Positions 7,089 to 16,797 are shown, counted from the first letter of the stretch. The stretch: 36,627 bases of DNA from Nitrospirales bacterium (GCA_012270585.1 JAAXIB010000050.1:1-36627), one strand, 5' to 3'. Program-made: numbers and translations. Notes: a model not told the origin generated them from the sequence alone.

Positions 7089-9620
7089 GTGCAACTCAAA
7101 ACCTACCAGCAAAACGCCCTTGAGCAGTTGGACCGCTGGCTTGCTGCGCTAAAAGAGGCACTTAAAGACGCGGCGGACGGTGAAGAGTTTTACGCGAAAA
7201 AGAAAAAACCTATTCCAGAAGAATTGAAAAATTATCCTCGGGCAGCATGGCAGAGTCTTAAAGATACAAACGTTCTTCCCGGTATTCCAAACAACGGGAA
7301 CCTTGCAATCCCTGACTACATCTCCCGAACCGGAACGTCCGGTGAGCCTATTCCGCATGTCTGTCTGAAGGTGCCGACCGGCGGCGGCAAGACCCTTTTG
7401 GGCGTTGCCGCGCTTGAGCGTATCAAGCAGGACACGGGCTTCGTGCTGTGGATCGTGCCGACCAAAGCAATCTACGAGCAGACGCTCAAGGCCTTCAGAA
7501 CCCGCGAGCATCCCTACAGGCAGATGCTTGAGAAGATTTCCGGCGGCAAGGTCAAACTGTTGCAGAAGGACGACCGTTTCACCAAACAGGACGTCGAAAG
7601 CCGACTCTGTATCATGATGCTGATGCTACCATCCGCCAACAGGCAAAAAGGAAGGGATTTTCTTAAGATATTCCGGGACAGCGGTAGCTACACCTCGTTT
7701 TTTCCCGAACAGGACGATTCAAGCGCCAACCACACACTTTCAGAACGGCACCCCGACATGGAGAAAAACAACACCGGCGGCGGGGTGAAACACAGCCTAA
7801 TCAACGTACTGAAGCTGATTCGCCCCACCGTCATTCTGGATGAGGCGCACAAGGCGTATGGGTCGAATGACAGAAGCAACATCGAGTTTGTCAAGTCCGT
7901 CAATCGACTCAATCCCCGCTTTGTGCTCGAACTGTCAGCCACGCCCAAAATCGGTATCAGCAACATCCTGGTCAACATCTCGGGAACCGAGCTTCAGGCC
8001 GAGGAGATGATCAAACTGCCGATAGAGATTCACAGCTTCGGCAACTCGGACTGGAAACACACACTTGCCGAAACCCAGCGGAAAATACAGGAACTGGAAA
8101 CCGAAGCGCAGAGACTTCAAGCACGGGAAAACCGCTATATCCGTCCCATTGCCCTGGTCAGGGTACAGCGAACGGGTGGAGAACAACGGGGTAGAAGGAC
8201 CATCCATTCAGAGGACGTGCGAGAGTACCTTGTACAACATCTTGCCGTTCCGCAAAGCCGAATCAGAGTGCAATCATCGGAACAGAAGGAACTCGCGGGC
8301 GAGGACCTGCTTAGCGAAACAAGTCCCGTTCGCTGGATTATCACCAAAGATGCCCTCAAGGAGGGTTGGGATTGCTCGTTCGCTTACATACTGGCTTTAT
8401 TGGATAACACCACGGCGACCACGGCCATGACCCAGATGACCGGTCGGATCATGCGACAGCCGCACACGCGCAGAATTGAGCAAAGCGACGCCCTGAACCA
8501 GTGCTATATTTATTGTTACAACACGGACGTGGGAAAAGCCGTCGAAAGGGTGAAGGCCGGGCTGGAAAACGAGGGGCTGACTGGACTTGGCGATGCCGTC
8601 AGAGGCGATGGTGAAGGTGACGCGCCGCAATCACAAATCATCAAGCGACGCCCAAGGTATAAAAGACTTCAAATCTTTCTTCCGCAGGTTCTGCACAAAG
8701 AAGGTTATAGGTGGCGTCCGATTGATTACGACCGCGACATACTGGGAGTGATCGATTGGGGCGGAATCGACGTGGGAGAGGCGGTGAATCTGGACGAGAA
8801 TGACACGATTCGGGAGATTATCGCTATGGTTGACGTTCAAGGTGAGAGCCATGTCTCCGATGAGGCCTTTGAGATCGGCGAAGGCTTGCATCTTGATTTT
8901 TTCGTCAGGCGACTGACGGACGTAGTGCCCAATCCATGGCAGGCTGCGCGCATGGCAGCGAATTTTCTCAAAAAACACACAGGATGCAATGATTCAAAAT
9001 TGCTGAATAACCGGATTTATCTCTCAGGGGTTTTGCGTCAGAGGATCAAGACAGAGATGGACAAGAAGGCCGAGTCGATTTTCCGCAGCAAGATCCAAAA
9101 CGATGCGATCAGGTTTCATCTCGAAACCGACGAGAAATTGGATTATGAACTGAACAAGTCGCTTGAGGTTTTTGTGTCCGGCAAGGAAAGATCGCTTCAG
9201 GGCAAACACGCCCAGCCGATACAGCAAAGTCTTTTCGAGCCCGTGTATGAAAGCAATTTCAATGGACTCGAAAAGGATTTCGCGCTGTATCTGGACAAGA
9301 GCAAGGCCATATATTGGTGGCACAAGATCGCCGCGAGGCAACAGTACTACCTCCAAGGATGGAGACGTCAGCGGGTCTATCCCGATTTCGTCGCCTGCAG
9401 ACGGGATGATCGAACACTTCTGATCCTGGAAACAAAAGGCGTTCACCTGAAGGGGAATGAGAATACGGACTACAAGAGGAAACTGCTTGAGACCCTCGAA
9501 AAGGCGTACAACAAGGCCTTTGACAGAGGGGAAATGAGAGTCTGTGAGCCACCTGCTATTTTCAGGATGATGTTTGAAGATCGCTGGGAAGAACAGGTCG
9601 GCGAACTTGTTGCGGAATAG
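7089..9620 (+). CDS. Type III restriction enzyme, Res subunit (helicase-nuclease)
   Basis: This 843-residue protein is the ATP-dependent translocase and nuclease of a type III restriction system, which cuts DNA when bound to Mod at unmethylated sites. Visible motifs are Walker A PTGGGKT (near 96-102), DEAH (251-254), SATP shortly after, the arginine-finger region MTGRIMRQP, and a C-terminal PD-(D/E)xK nuclease with Asp766 in YPDFVA and ExK at 781-783 (LILETKG). All key residues are present, so it appears intact. The start is GTG 7089, after a weak AGG. A 120-base gap separates it from the previous gene, and it probably needs the mod product at 563-2255 for recognition. If mod is out of frame, this enzyme should be silent. 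Confidence 0.92.
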   Translation: MQLKTYQQNALEQLDRWLAALKEALKDAADGEEFYAKKKKPIPEELKNYPRAAWQSLKDTNVLPGIPNNGNLAIPDYISRTGTSGEPIPHVCLKVPTGGGKTLLGVAALERIKQDTGFVLWIVPTKAIYEQTLKAFRTREHPYRQMLEKISGGKVKLLQKDDRFTKQDVESRLCIMMLMLPSANRQKGRDFLKIFRDSGSYTSFFPEQDDSSANHTLSERHPDMEKNNTGGGVKHSLINVLKLIRPTVILDEAHKAYGSNDRSNIEFVKSVNRLNPRFVLELSATPKIGISNILVNISGTELQAEEMIKLPIEIHSFGNSDWKHTLAETQRKIQELETEAQRLQARENRYIRPIALVRVQRTGGEQRGRRTIHSEDVREYLVQHLAVPQSRIRVQSSEQKELAGEDLLSETSPVRWIITKDALKEGWDCSFAYILALLDNTTATTAMTQMTGRIMRQPHTRRIEQSDALNQCYIYCYNTDVGKAVERVKAGLENEGLTGLGDAVRGDGEGDAPQSQIIKRRPRYKRLQIFLPQVLHKEGYRWRPIDYDRDILGVIDWGGIDVGEAVNLDENDTIREIIAMVDVQGESHVSDEAFEIGEGLHLDFFVRRLTDVVPNPWQAARMAANFLKKHTGCNDSKLLNNRIYLSGVLRQRIKTEMDKKAESIFRSKIQNDAIRFHLETDEKLDYELNKSLEVFVSGKERSLQGKHAQPIQQSLFEPVYESNFNGLEKDFALYLDKSKAIYWWHKIAARQQYYLQGWRRQRVYPDFVACRRDDRTLLILETKGVHLKGNENTDYKRKLLETLEKAYNKAFDRGEMRVCEPPAIFRMMFEDRWEEQVGELVAE

Positions 9621-9630
9621 CGCAAATCAC

Positions 9631-10419
9631 GTGGAGCATCAAGGAGGAGTCTCGATCATAAAACTCACGAGGCACGGATGGTATTCTTTTGCCGGTCGTA
9701 TCGGAATAGGCTTGTGTCTTGTCTTGCTTGCCGGAACCATCCAGGCGGAATCGCCGTCTACTGTTCACGTAGGGACTTTCTCTCGCGCAACGGAGGGAGG
9801 ACCCTATCCTGATTCCTGGAAGCCCCTCACGTTCCATAAGATCGACGAGCATACCGAGTACTCGTTGGTGGAAGACGACGGGATCGTGGTTCTCAAAGCC
9901 GTGAGCCGCGGTTCTTCCTCGGGGTTGACCCGAGAGGTGACCATCGACCCCAAGCTCTATCCCATTGTCGAATGGCGCTGGAAGATCGAGAACGTGTTGC
10001 AAAAGGGCGACGTCACCACCAAGGAAGGAGACGACTACCCTGCCCGGTTGTATATCACTTTCGCCTATGACGAGAGCAAAATCGACTTTTTGGACCAAGC
10101 CCGATATGAACTGGCCCGGCTTCTCCACGGGCAGTACCCCCCGACCGGAGCCATCAATTACATCTGGGAGAGTCGAAGCCCGATCGGGACCTTGGTCCCC
10201 AATCCGTACACGGATCGCGTGAAAATGATCGTCCTTGAAAGCGGCGAGGCAAAAGCCGGACAGTGGGTTGTCGAGTCGCGGAACCTGCACGAGGATTATC
10301 AAAAAGCGTTCGGGGACGACCCGCCCATGATCTCCGGGGTGGCCGTGATGACGGATACCGACAATACTCAAGAATCCGCCGTGGCCTATTACGGCGACAT
10401 CGTGTTTAGGAAAGAGTAG
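9631..10419 (+). CDS. Exported DUF3047 protein
   Basis: The 262-residue product carries a Sec signal peptide (hydrophobic stretch IGIGLCLVLLAGT, cleavage after QA) and a DUF3047 body, seen in the VEWRWKI strand, the YPARLYITFAY segment and the terminal VAYYGDIVF motif. It should be periplasmic; its role is unknown. The start is uncertain. GTG 9631 is in frame but has no clear ribosome site. A strong AAGGAGG (9641-9647) is followed eight bases later by ATC and ATA codons, which would be unusual starts. The gene begins ten bases after res, so the island may have been inserted just upstream and altered its native start region. Confidence 0.82.
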   Translation: MEHQGGVSIIKLTRHGWYSFAGRIGIGLCLVLLAGTIQAESPSTVHVGTFSRATEGGPYPDSWKPLTFHKIDEHTEYSLVEDDGIVVLKAVSRGSSSGLTREVTIDPKLYPIVEWRWKIENVLQKGDVTTKEGDDYPARLYITFAYDESKIDFLDQARYELARLLHGQYPPTGAINYIWESRSPIGTLVPNPYTDRVKMIVLESGEAKAGQWVVESRNLHEDYQKAFGDDPPMISGVAVMTDTDNTQESAVAYYGDIVFRKE

Positions 10420-10443
10420 GGAACAACGGTCGTTGTTCCCTAC
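10416..10443. terminator. Strong 12-bp inverted repeat after the DUF3047 gene
   Basis: GTAGGGAACAAC (10416-10427) and GTTGTTCCCTAC (10432-10443) form a perfect 12-bp stem with a four-base loop, overlapping the DUF3047 stop codon. The T-run after it is poor (TTGG), so it may act as a weak bidirectional terminator or an mRNA-stabilising hairpin. Confidence 0.5.
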
Positions 10444-10449
10444 TTGGTG

Positions 10450-10473
10450 TCGGGTTACGCTACGCTAACCCGA
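10450..10473. repeat. Dispersed palindromic repeat, copy 3
   Basis: TCGGGTTA (10450-10457) and TAACCCGA (10466-10473) flank CGCTACGC. It is the same family as 306-331 and 15645-15670. Copies 1-2 and this copy lie on either side of the restriction island. Confidence 0.75.
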
Positions 10474-10542
10474 GCTACGGGATGGGGGGCCGATGCCGTA
10501 CGGATAGAAGGCGAATCCGGATCACATGCCGGCAAACGGACT

Positions 10543-11757
10543 CTACCGTTTTCTATCTTTGCGCCGGCGAATATATTCGTCCAGCAACGGAACTGCCAAG
10601 ATATATTTACCGTGCCGGTTTTTGAAGACCATGCCTTTGGCGAACAACGCAGCCAGCATCTGATTGACATGGCTACTGCTAAAAGCGTGCTTGGTAGATT
10701 TTGACTGCTCGACAATTTCCTGTACGGTGAATTCCCCGCCGCTGTTTTCCAAACAGGCAATGATGTCAAGCAAGTCCCGCTGTCGGTCTGTTAGCTGTGC
10801 CCAGCGGCCTTCAAAAAAATCCATATCCAGCTTTCGGGAAATGCGCTCGACAAGATCCATGTCTTGCTCTTCCACAATCTGCGTGACGCCGACACGATAA
10901 TCGTATAACTCCCTACACCAGAATTGAATAAAATACGGATAGCCGCCAGTGAGACTGTAAATTTCGCTACTGTTCATGTTAAAAAAATCTTGTATCTCAT
11001 CAGGTTCGTTATCCAGCGGTTTCATGATTGCTTGATGGGAATCATCAGAGTTGAGATTGTCCAGAGCGACGACCCGGAACATACGCTCGGCATAGGTCCG
11101 AGACTCCACCAGTTTTGGAAACAACGTTGGTAGCCCGGTCAAAACCAGCATAAACGGTGCACCTTGACTTTGCAGGGAACTGAAGACATCCAGCAACACA
11201 CCCAGAGGATATTCATTGTCCTTGCTTCGGTCCGCCAGATTTTGCGCCTCGTCCCAAGCGAATATGATCCCTCTTTTGTCTGGCATGTTTTTCCGCATCA
11301 ATTCCCAAGCGAGAAGCAAAATCCGTTTGATTTTATCCGAAGTCAAACCAGGCTCATATTCAAACAATGTCTTCATGGTCTGGTAATCAAAGCGGCTTAC
11401 TTGGCGCTCTGGCGAGGCGGTAAACCCTGGGGGAATCCGTTCATTAGAGGCATACTCCCAGGCACCGGAAAAGGTGTTCAAATCCGTCAGCAACCGGCGT
11501 GCAAGGTGGCTTTCACTGACGGAGACCGCTTCGGAAATATCGCTACCCGCCCAAAGCCAGCCGTTTTCAACGGCGTCTTTGCGAAGCGCTTCTTTCATCA
11601 GAACGGTTTTGCCGATGCCCCGGATACCGGTCAGAACCATATTTTCCAAGACTGGATTTTGTTTCAAAAGGCGAGAGAATTCGCTTCGCTCCTTATTGCG
11701 CCCGGCGAAATAAGGTGGAACATGAGCTGCACCCGGTCTGTATGGATTGTCTTTCAT
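10543..11757 (-). CDS. Orphan AAA ATPase with C-terminal winged helix
   Basis: This 404-residue ATP-binding protein has Walker A GIRGIGKT (44-51), Walker B GIIFAWDE (163-170), an arginine-containing segment around YAERMFR, and a C-terminal winged-helix-like region (from about TDRQRDLLDII) that would bind DNA or a partner. It resembles archaeal-type or STAND-like ATPases whose cellular job is usually unknown. It stands alone between two unrelated genes, on the strand opposite the island. Its promoter lies in an extremely A/T-rich gap (see 11809-11836). No Shine-Dalgarno sequence is visible before ATG 11757. Composition and isolation suggest acquired DNA; a defence role is possible but not shown. 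Confidence 0.8.
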   Translation of the reverse strand: MKDNPYRPGAAHVPPYFAGRNKERSEFSRLLKQNPVLENMVLTGIRGIGKTVLMKEALRKDAVENGWLWAGSDISEAVSVSESHLARRLLTDLNTFSGAWEYASNERIPPGFTASPERQVSRFDYQTMKTLFEYEPGLTSDKIKRILLLAWELMRKNMPDKRGIIFAWDEAQNLADRSKDNEYPLGVLLDVFSSLQSQGAPFMLVLTGLPTLFPKLVESRTYAERMFRVVALDNLNSDDSHQAIMKPLDNEPDEIQDFFNMNSSEIYSLTGGYPYFIQFWCRELYDYRVGVTQIVEEQDMDLVERISRKLDMDFFEGRWAQLTDRQRDLLDIIACLENSGGEFTVQEIVEQSKSTKHAFSSSHVNQMLAALFAKGMVFKNRHGKYILAVPLLDEYIRRRKDRKR

Positions 11758-11808
11758 TGATAAATTAATTTAAAATTATATTAACTACTAAATTTATAGT
11801 GTTATATA

Positions 11809-11836
11809 ATTATACATAATTTCTGATTTATGGCAA
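11809..11836 (-). promoter_or_regulatory. Sigma-70-type promoter of the orphan ATPase
   Basis: On the minus strand TTGCCA (11836-11831) is followed after 16 bases by a perfect TATAAT (11814-11809). Transcription would start near 11802, leaving about 45 untranslated bases before ATG 11757. The surrounding stretch 11758-11820 is almost entirely A and T. Confidence 0.65.
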
Positions 11837-11927
11837 GGATTTGGAGAATCTTCTCAAAAAAAATATGAAATATGATTTGGAGGCTGTTCGCAACCTGTCA
11901 AGCGCCATGCCTTTCGCACCAACCTCC

Positions 11928-14900
11928 TTACAGCAGATTCGGGGAGAGCCATCGCTCCACGGTGGCCACATCCATCTGCTTGCGCGCGGCGTAGTCCTTC
12001 ACCTGATCGTGGTCGATCTTCCCCACGGCGAAGTATTTGGCTTGAGAATGGGCAAAGTACAGGCCGCTGACCGACGCGGCCGGAGCCATGGCATACGTTT
12101 CCGTCAGGTGAATGCCGGCATGCCGTTCGGCCTCCAGCAGGTCGAACAGGATCCGTTTTTCGGTGTGGTCCGGGCACGCGGGATAGCCCGGAGCCGGACG
12201 GATTCCACGATAGCGCTCCCGGATCAGATCCTCAGCCGACAGGTGTTCTTCTTTGCCGTACCCCCATGCCATGCGGACTTCACGGTGCAGCCATTCAGCA
12301 AACGCTTCAACCAGCCTGTCGGCCAGGGCTTTTGCCATGATGGCGTTGTAATCGTCATGGTCTTTTTCAAATCGCCCGCACAAGGCCTCGACCCCGTTCC
12401 CCGCGGTCACGGCAAACCCGCCCAGGTAATCCGGAAGCCCCGTTGACTTGGGCGCGATGAAATCCGCCAGGGCATAATTGGCATCGCCTTCCGGTTTTTC
12501 GAGTTGTTGGCGAAGGGTATGGAACGTCGCCAGGACCTCCGAGCGCGATTCATCCGTATAGACTTCAATATCGTCGTCCACGCTGTTGGCCGGGAAAAAC
12601 CCATATACCGCCTTGGCCGTGAGTAACCGGTTGTCGAGAATCTCCTTGAGTAATCCCTGGGCGTCATCAAACAGCTCTTGGGCCTTGCTCCCGACAACCG
12701 GATCATCGAAGATCTTGGGGTATCTCCCCTTCAACTCCCACGTATGGAAAAAGGGCGACCAGTCGATCACCGGGACCAGGTCGTTTAACGGCTGATCGTC
12801 GATCACCCGCGTTCCCAGGAAACCCGGCGTCGCTCGCTCCGACGTTTGCCAATCTATCGAAGTCCGCCGCCTCCTTGCCTCTTCCAACGGCAGCAACTTC
12901 TTCAGGGTTTTCTTGCCTTCATAGGCTTCGCGTGACTGCCGTTGTTGTTGCCGAACCTTTTCCACGAACCCGGGTTTTTCTTCTTTGCTCAACAGTTGCC
13001 GGACGACGTTCACGGCCAACGATGCATCCGACACGTGCACGACCGGCTCGGGGTAGCCCGGTGCGATTTTGACGGCCGTGTGGGCTTTGCTCGTCGTGGC
13101 GCCGCCGATAAGGAGTGGCACGTCAAAGCCCTGGCGGGCCATTTCTTGCGCGTTGTACGCCATCTCTTCCAACGACGGGGTAATCAAGCCGCTCAAGCCG
13201 ATCATATCGACCCGCTCCTCTTTGGCTTTTGTCAGAATCTTTTCGCAGGGTACCATCACCCCGAGATCGATCACGTCGTAGTTGTTGCACCCCAACACTA
13301 CGCCGACGATGTTTTTGCCGATGTCGTGGACGTCGCCTTTGACCGTGGCCAGCAGCACCTTGCCCTGGACCGTACTGCCCGACGCTTCCTTTTCCTGATC
13401 CATGAACGGCAGCAAATACGCCACGGCTTTTTTCATGACCCGTGCGCTTTTGACGACTTGCGGCAAAAACATTTTTCCGGCACCGAAGAGTTCTCCCACG
13501 ACGTTCATGCCGTCCATCAACGGACCTTCGATGATCTTGAGCGGCTTGTCATATTTCTGCCGGGCCTCTTCCACGTCTTCGTCGATATAGTCCACGATCC
13601 CTTTGACCAACGCATGCGAGAGCCGCGCTTCGACCGGGCCTTCCCGCCAGGCATCGGCTTTGACAGCCGCCTTGCCCTGCTGTTGCACGGTTTCGGCGAA
13701 GTCGACCAACCGCTCGGTCGCGTCGGGCCTTCGATTCAGCAGGACGTCCTCAACCAATTCCAGCAGGTCCTTGGGGATCTCCTCGTAGACTCCCAACTGC
13801 CCGGCGTTGACAATGGCCATGTCCAGCCCGGCTTTGATCGCGTGATACAGAAACGCCGAGTGCATGGCCTCACGCACGACATTGTTCCCGCGGAACGAGA
13901 AGGAAATGTTACTGACGCCGCCGCTGGTTTTACAGTGCGGTAACGTGGCTTTGATCCGCCGAACGGACTCGATGAAATTGACCGCATAGTCGTTGTGCTC
14001 TTCAATGCCCGTGGCGACCGTCAGGATATTCGGATCGAAAATAATGTTCTGCGGCGGAAACGCGATTTCTTCCGTCAGGATCTTATAGGCCCTGGTGCAA
14101 ATCCCGACCTTCCGGTCGATGGTATCGGCCTGCCCCACTTCATCAAACGCCATCACCACCACGGCCGCGCCGTACCGCCTGATCAGTCGGGCCTGTTCCT
14201 TGAATTTCTCCGCGCCTTCCTTGAGGCTGATGGAATTGACGACGCCCTTGCCCTGCACGCATTGGAGCCCGGCCTCGAGCACCGACCACTTCGAGCTGTC
14301 GATCATGATCGGAACACGGCAAATATCGGGTTCCGAGGCAATGAGGTTCAGAAACTGCACCATGGCGTTCTCGGAATCCAGCATGGCTTCGTCCATGTTG
14401 ACGTCAATGAGTTGCGCGCCGCCCTCCACCTGCTGCCGGGCCACGGCCAGGGCTTCCTCGAACTGACCCTCGCGAATCAACCGGGAAAATTTCGGTGAGC
14501 CCGTGACGTTGGTCCGCTCTCCGATGTTCACGAAATTCAGCTCGGGCCGGATCGTCAAGGGTTCCAACCCACTCAGCCGCGTGGCATGATCGGGTTCGAC
14601 CACCGTATGGGGGGGCAGATCGCGCACGGCTTCGGCAATCACCGCAATATGCTCCGGGGTGCTTCCGCAGCATCCGCCCACGATGTTCAACCACCCGTTT
14701 CCGGCAAACTCCCGTAAATCCTCCGCCATCCGCTCCGGTGTTTCGTCAAACCCACCGAAGGCGTTCGGCAGCCCCGCATTCGGATGGCAACTGATGTAGA
14801 CCGGGGCACGTTTCGACAGTTCCTCGATATAGGGACGCATTTGCTTGGCCCCCAAGGCGCAGTTGATACCGACGCTGAAGGGATCCGTATCGGCAATGGA

Positions 14901-15605
14901 GTGCCAAAAGGCTTCGATCGTCTGCCCGGAGAGCGTTCGCCCGCTTTGATCGGTAATGGTCACGGAAACCATGACCGGAATCGATACCCTCTGATCCCGG
15001 CGATACTGATCAATGGCAAAAAAGGCGGCCTTCGCATTGAGCGTGTCGAAGATCGTTTCCACGAGCAGCAGATCGCTTCCGCCATCCACCAGGCCCCGCA
15101 CCTGTTCCTCGTACGCTTTCCGCAATTGTTCAAACGTCACCGCGCGAAAAGCCGGGTTATTCACGTCCGGCGACATGGATGCCGTCCGATTGGTGGGCCC
15201 CATCACCCCGGCCACGAATCTCGGCCACGAGGGATCCTTGTTCATAGCCGCATCCGCCGCCTTCCGAGCTACCGTGGCCCCGGCCACGTTCAACTCGTAC
15301 GCCAAATGCTCCATTTGATAGTCGGCCATTGAGATCGCATTGGAGTTGAACGTATTCGTTTCGATAATGTCCGCCCCGGCTTCCAGATATTCCCGATGGA
15401 TCGAGCCGATGAGTTCCGCTTGGGTCAGCACCAACAGGTCGTTATTGCCTTTCACGTCACAGGGATGCGCGGCAAACTGCGTCCCCCGAAAATCCGCCTC
15501 CGACAGATTCCGTTTCTGGATCATCGTGCCCATGGCACCATCCAGCACGACGATGCGCCGGTCAAGCCGGTCTTTCAATTCTTCGATTCGGGTTGTCGGA
15601 TTCAT
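11928..15605 (-). CDS. metH: Cobalamin-dependent methionine synthase
   Basis: MetH transfers the methyl group of 5-methyltetrahydrofolate to homocysteine through methylcobalamin, making methionine in the cytosol. The 1225-residue length is that of full-length MetH. Domains in order are a homocysteine domain with zinc ligands Cys249 (GINCALG) and Cys312/Cys313 (GGCCGS); a pterin domain starting near FVNIGERTN; the cobalamin cap and binding domain with DVHDIGK, where His760 is the lower cobalt ligand; and a C-terminal AdoMet reactivation domain. All key residues are present. ATG 15605 is followed by the usual start region with DGAMGTMIQ at about 22-30. No cobalamin riboswitch was recognised in the upstream gap, which instead contains a palindromic repeat. 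Confidence 0.97.
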   Translation of the reverse strand: MNPTTRIEELKDRLDRRIVVLDGAMGTMIQKRNLSEADFRGTQFAAHPCDVKGNNDLLVLTQAELIGSIHREYLEAGADIIETNTFNSNAISMADYQMEHLAYELNVAGATVARKAADAAMNKDPSWPRFVAGVMGPTNRTASMSPDVNNPAFRAVTFEQLRKAYEEQVRGLVDGGSDLLLVETIFDTLNAKAAFFAIDQYRRDQRVSIPVMVSVTITDQSGRTLSGQTIEAFWHSIADTDPFSVGINCALGAKQMRPYIEELSKRAPVYISCHPNAGLPNAFGGFDETPERMAEDLREFAGNGWLNIVGGCCGSTPEHIAVIAEAVRDLPPHTVVEPDHATRLSGLEPLTIRPELNFVNIGERTNVTGSPKFSRLIREGQFEEALAVARQQVEGGAQLIDVNMDEAMLDSENAMVQFLNLIASEPDICRVPIMIDSSKWSVLEAGLQCVQGKGVVNSISLKEGAEKFKEQARLIRRYGAAVVVMAFDEVGQADTIDRKVGICTRAYKILTEEIAFPPQNIIFDPNILTVATGIEEHNDYAVNFIESVRRIKATLPHCKTSGGVSNISFSFRGNNVVREAMHSAFLYHAIKAGLDMAIVNAGQLGVYEEIPKDLLELVEDVLLNRRPDATERLVDFAETVQQQGKAAVKADAWREGPVEARLSHALVKGIVDYIDEDVEEARQKYDKPLKIIEGPLMDGMNVVGELFGAGKMFLPQVVKSARVMKKAVAYLLPFMDQEKEASGSTVQGKVLLATVKGDVHDIGKNIVGVVLGCNNYDVIDLGVMVPCEKILTKAKEERVDMIGLSGLITPSLEEMAYNAQEMARQGFDVPLLIGGATTSKAHTAVKIAPGYPEPVVHVSDASLAVNVVRQLLSKEEKPGFVEKVRQQQRQSREAYEGKKTLKKLLPLEEARRRRTSIDWQTSERATPGFLGTRVIDDQPLNDLVPVIDWSPFFHTWELKGRYPKIFDDPVVGSKAQELFDDAQGLLKEILDNRLLTAKAVYGFFPANSVDDDIEVYTDESRSEVLATFHTLRQQLEKPEGDANYALADFIAPKSTGLPDYLGGFAVTAGNGVEALCGRFEKDHDDYNAIMAKALADRLVEAFAEWLHREVRMAWGYGKEEHLSAEDLIRERYRGIRPAPGYPACPDHTEKRILFDLLEAERHAGIHLTETYAMAPAASVSGLYFAHSQAKYFAVGKIDHDQVKDYAARKQMDVATVERWLSPNLL

Positions 15606-15644
15606 TGCGTGAATCTCATTCTCAGGCTTTCCGGACAGATTATC

Positions 15645-15670
15645 GTCGGGTTACGCTACACTAACCCGAC
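15645..15670. repeat. Dispersed palindromic repeat, copy 4
   Basis: Perfect arms GTCGGGTTA (15645-15653) and TAACCCGAC (15662-15670), followed by CTGCGCTACGA. It is the best-preserved copy of the family in this window and lies in the metH leader on the opposite strand. Confidence 0.8.
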
Positions 15671-15821
15671 CTGCGCTACGACTTCTCTAAAGGCTTCCGA
15701 AGCGGCAATTGCGATATTCCGGAAAAGGAGTGACTATACTGATCCCGTCTCTCCCGGTCAAAATCTGCAATGGCACATGAGGTGGTCCCTATAAATGCCT
15801 CTACCTCCCCTCCCCTCACCT

Positions 15822-15836
15822 CTCCTTACAAAGGAG
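15822..15836. repeat. Pyrimidine-rich intergenic hairpin, copy 1
   Basis: CTCCTT and AAGGAG enclose ACA, preceded by CCCCTCACCT. A longer relative is at 19467-19487. The CCCCTCACC flank is shared with 28612 and, on the other strand, with 18960-18972. Confidence 0.55.
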
Positions 15837-15898
15837 GGGAACGGGTGGCATGAAGCATATCCCGAGCCATGACCTGGCAGGCGGCTCCTGCAAATACT

Positions 15899-15924
15899 GT
15901 CTGGTTACGCTGCGCTAACCCGAC
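15899..15924. repeat. Dispersed palindromic repeat, copy 5
   Basis: TGGTTACGCTGCGCTAACC matches the other copies with slightly degenerate arms, followed by CGACCTGCGC. It lies only 230 bases from copy 4. Confidence 0.65.
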
Positions 15925-15967
15925 CTGCGCCCCCACTTGCTTGACTCAACTTCAGTCCGGGGTTAGG

Positions 15968-16780
15968 ATGAAATTTATTGAGTCTGATCGAGTCATGCAA
16001 CGCCTTTGTTTCCAGCAAATCCCCCTGTTTTTGCTCGTGACCGTCGGCCTGACGGTCGCGCTTCCGGCGACCTCCCTTCAGGCCAAACCCTTTTTTGAGG
16101 ACGGGTTGCTCGGGCTCACGCAACAGGAAGTCCATACCAAGCTTGGCACGCCTCACGCCATCCGTTCGAGAAAATCCGCCCTTCGCGTGTTCAGTTATTA
16201 TTCACCCAAGGACTGGAAAAAATATTTCAGCAAGCTCGTGTCTCCGCAAAACGGCGAAGACGTGTACACCTACTCGCGCGACGGTGTTCAGGTCCGCTAT
16301 TCGTTCGTCTATAAGCCGGATTTCCGCGAGGCCGGGGATTTTCCCACGTTGCACGTCAAACGGGTTGAAGTCGAATTCACGCCCAGTATCCCCTTGAAGG
16401 CCGTTCCTGCGTTAGTCCGCGAATTCAACCCTTCGGTCGGCCCGAAGGACCCGGCGTTTCGATCGAATCTGTGGGTCCTCTTGTTCAAGGGACCTCCATC
16501 CAAGGAGGCGGAACTCGTGGTAGAGGAGTGGGATAAGGAGGACGGGAATTGGTCGCTGGCGTATCAATTATTTTCCGTGAACGGTCTTCCGGACTACTTG
16601 ACCGTCGATTCCTCCATCGATCGGTTGGAATTTACCGTTCAAAGCTTGGCGCGGATTCATCAAATCGGCCGGCATACCCATGAACCCATGGTGAACCCCT
16701 ACTCCCAGGAATTTGCCCAACGCCCCCCTGAACCGCCCAAACCCAAGAAAACCATTCCGGTTCCGGTCTACGCCGAATAG
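15968..16780 (+). CDS. Exported protein of unknown function with BamE/SmpA-like motif
   Basis: I do not recognise a named family for this 270-residue protein. It has a signal peptide (hydrophobic 18-36, likely cleavage after LQA at residue 39), then a segment GLTQQEVHTKLGTPHAI (49-65). This resembles the G-(M/L)-T-x-x-x-V-x-x-x-x-G-x-P signature of the SmpA/BamE fold. The C-terminus is proline- and lysine-rich (PPEPPKPKKT). It is probably periplasmic. ATG 15968 follows GGGTTAGG; ATG 15995 is an alternative that would still leave the hydrophobic core. It is convergent with the next gene, with a gap of 17 bases. Confidence 0.75.
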   Translation: MKFIESDRVMQRLCFQQIPLFLLVTVGLTVALPATSLQAKPFFEDGLLGLTQQEVHTKLGTPHAIRSRKSALRVFSYYSPKDWKKYFSKLVSPQNGEDVYTYSRDGVQVRYSFVYKPDFREAGDFPTLHVKRVEVEFTPSIPLKAVPALVREFNPSVGPKDPAFRSNLWVLLFKGPPSKEAELVVEEWDKEDGNWSLAYQLFSVNGLPDYLTVDSSIDRLEFTVQSLARIHQIGRHTHEPMVNPYSQEFAQRPPEPPKPKKTIPVPVYAE

Positions 16781-16797
16781 CCGGTCCCACGTCTCCC

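Larger units (their letters stand above)
15606..15967. other. Divergent intergenic region with repeats
   Basis: This 362-base gap lies between metH (minus) and an exported protein gene (plus). It holds two copies of the REP-like palindrome (15645-15670 and 15899-15924) and one hairpin of a pyrimidine-rich family (15822-15836). A reading frame upstream of 15968 runs through a repeat and is not taken as coding. No riboswitch or clear promoter was recognised. Confidence 0.6.

Noticed and set aside
11841-12446. Plus-strand frames opposite metH (also 12942-13943 and 13995-14498)
   Set aside because: They mirror the metH coding sequence, which has all domains and catalytic residues.
15606-15800. 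Cobalamin or SAM riboswitch upstream of metH
   Set aside because: No B12-box-like GCCACTG or other conserved riboswitch core could be found on the minus strand; only a palindromic repeat is present.
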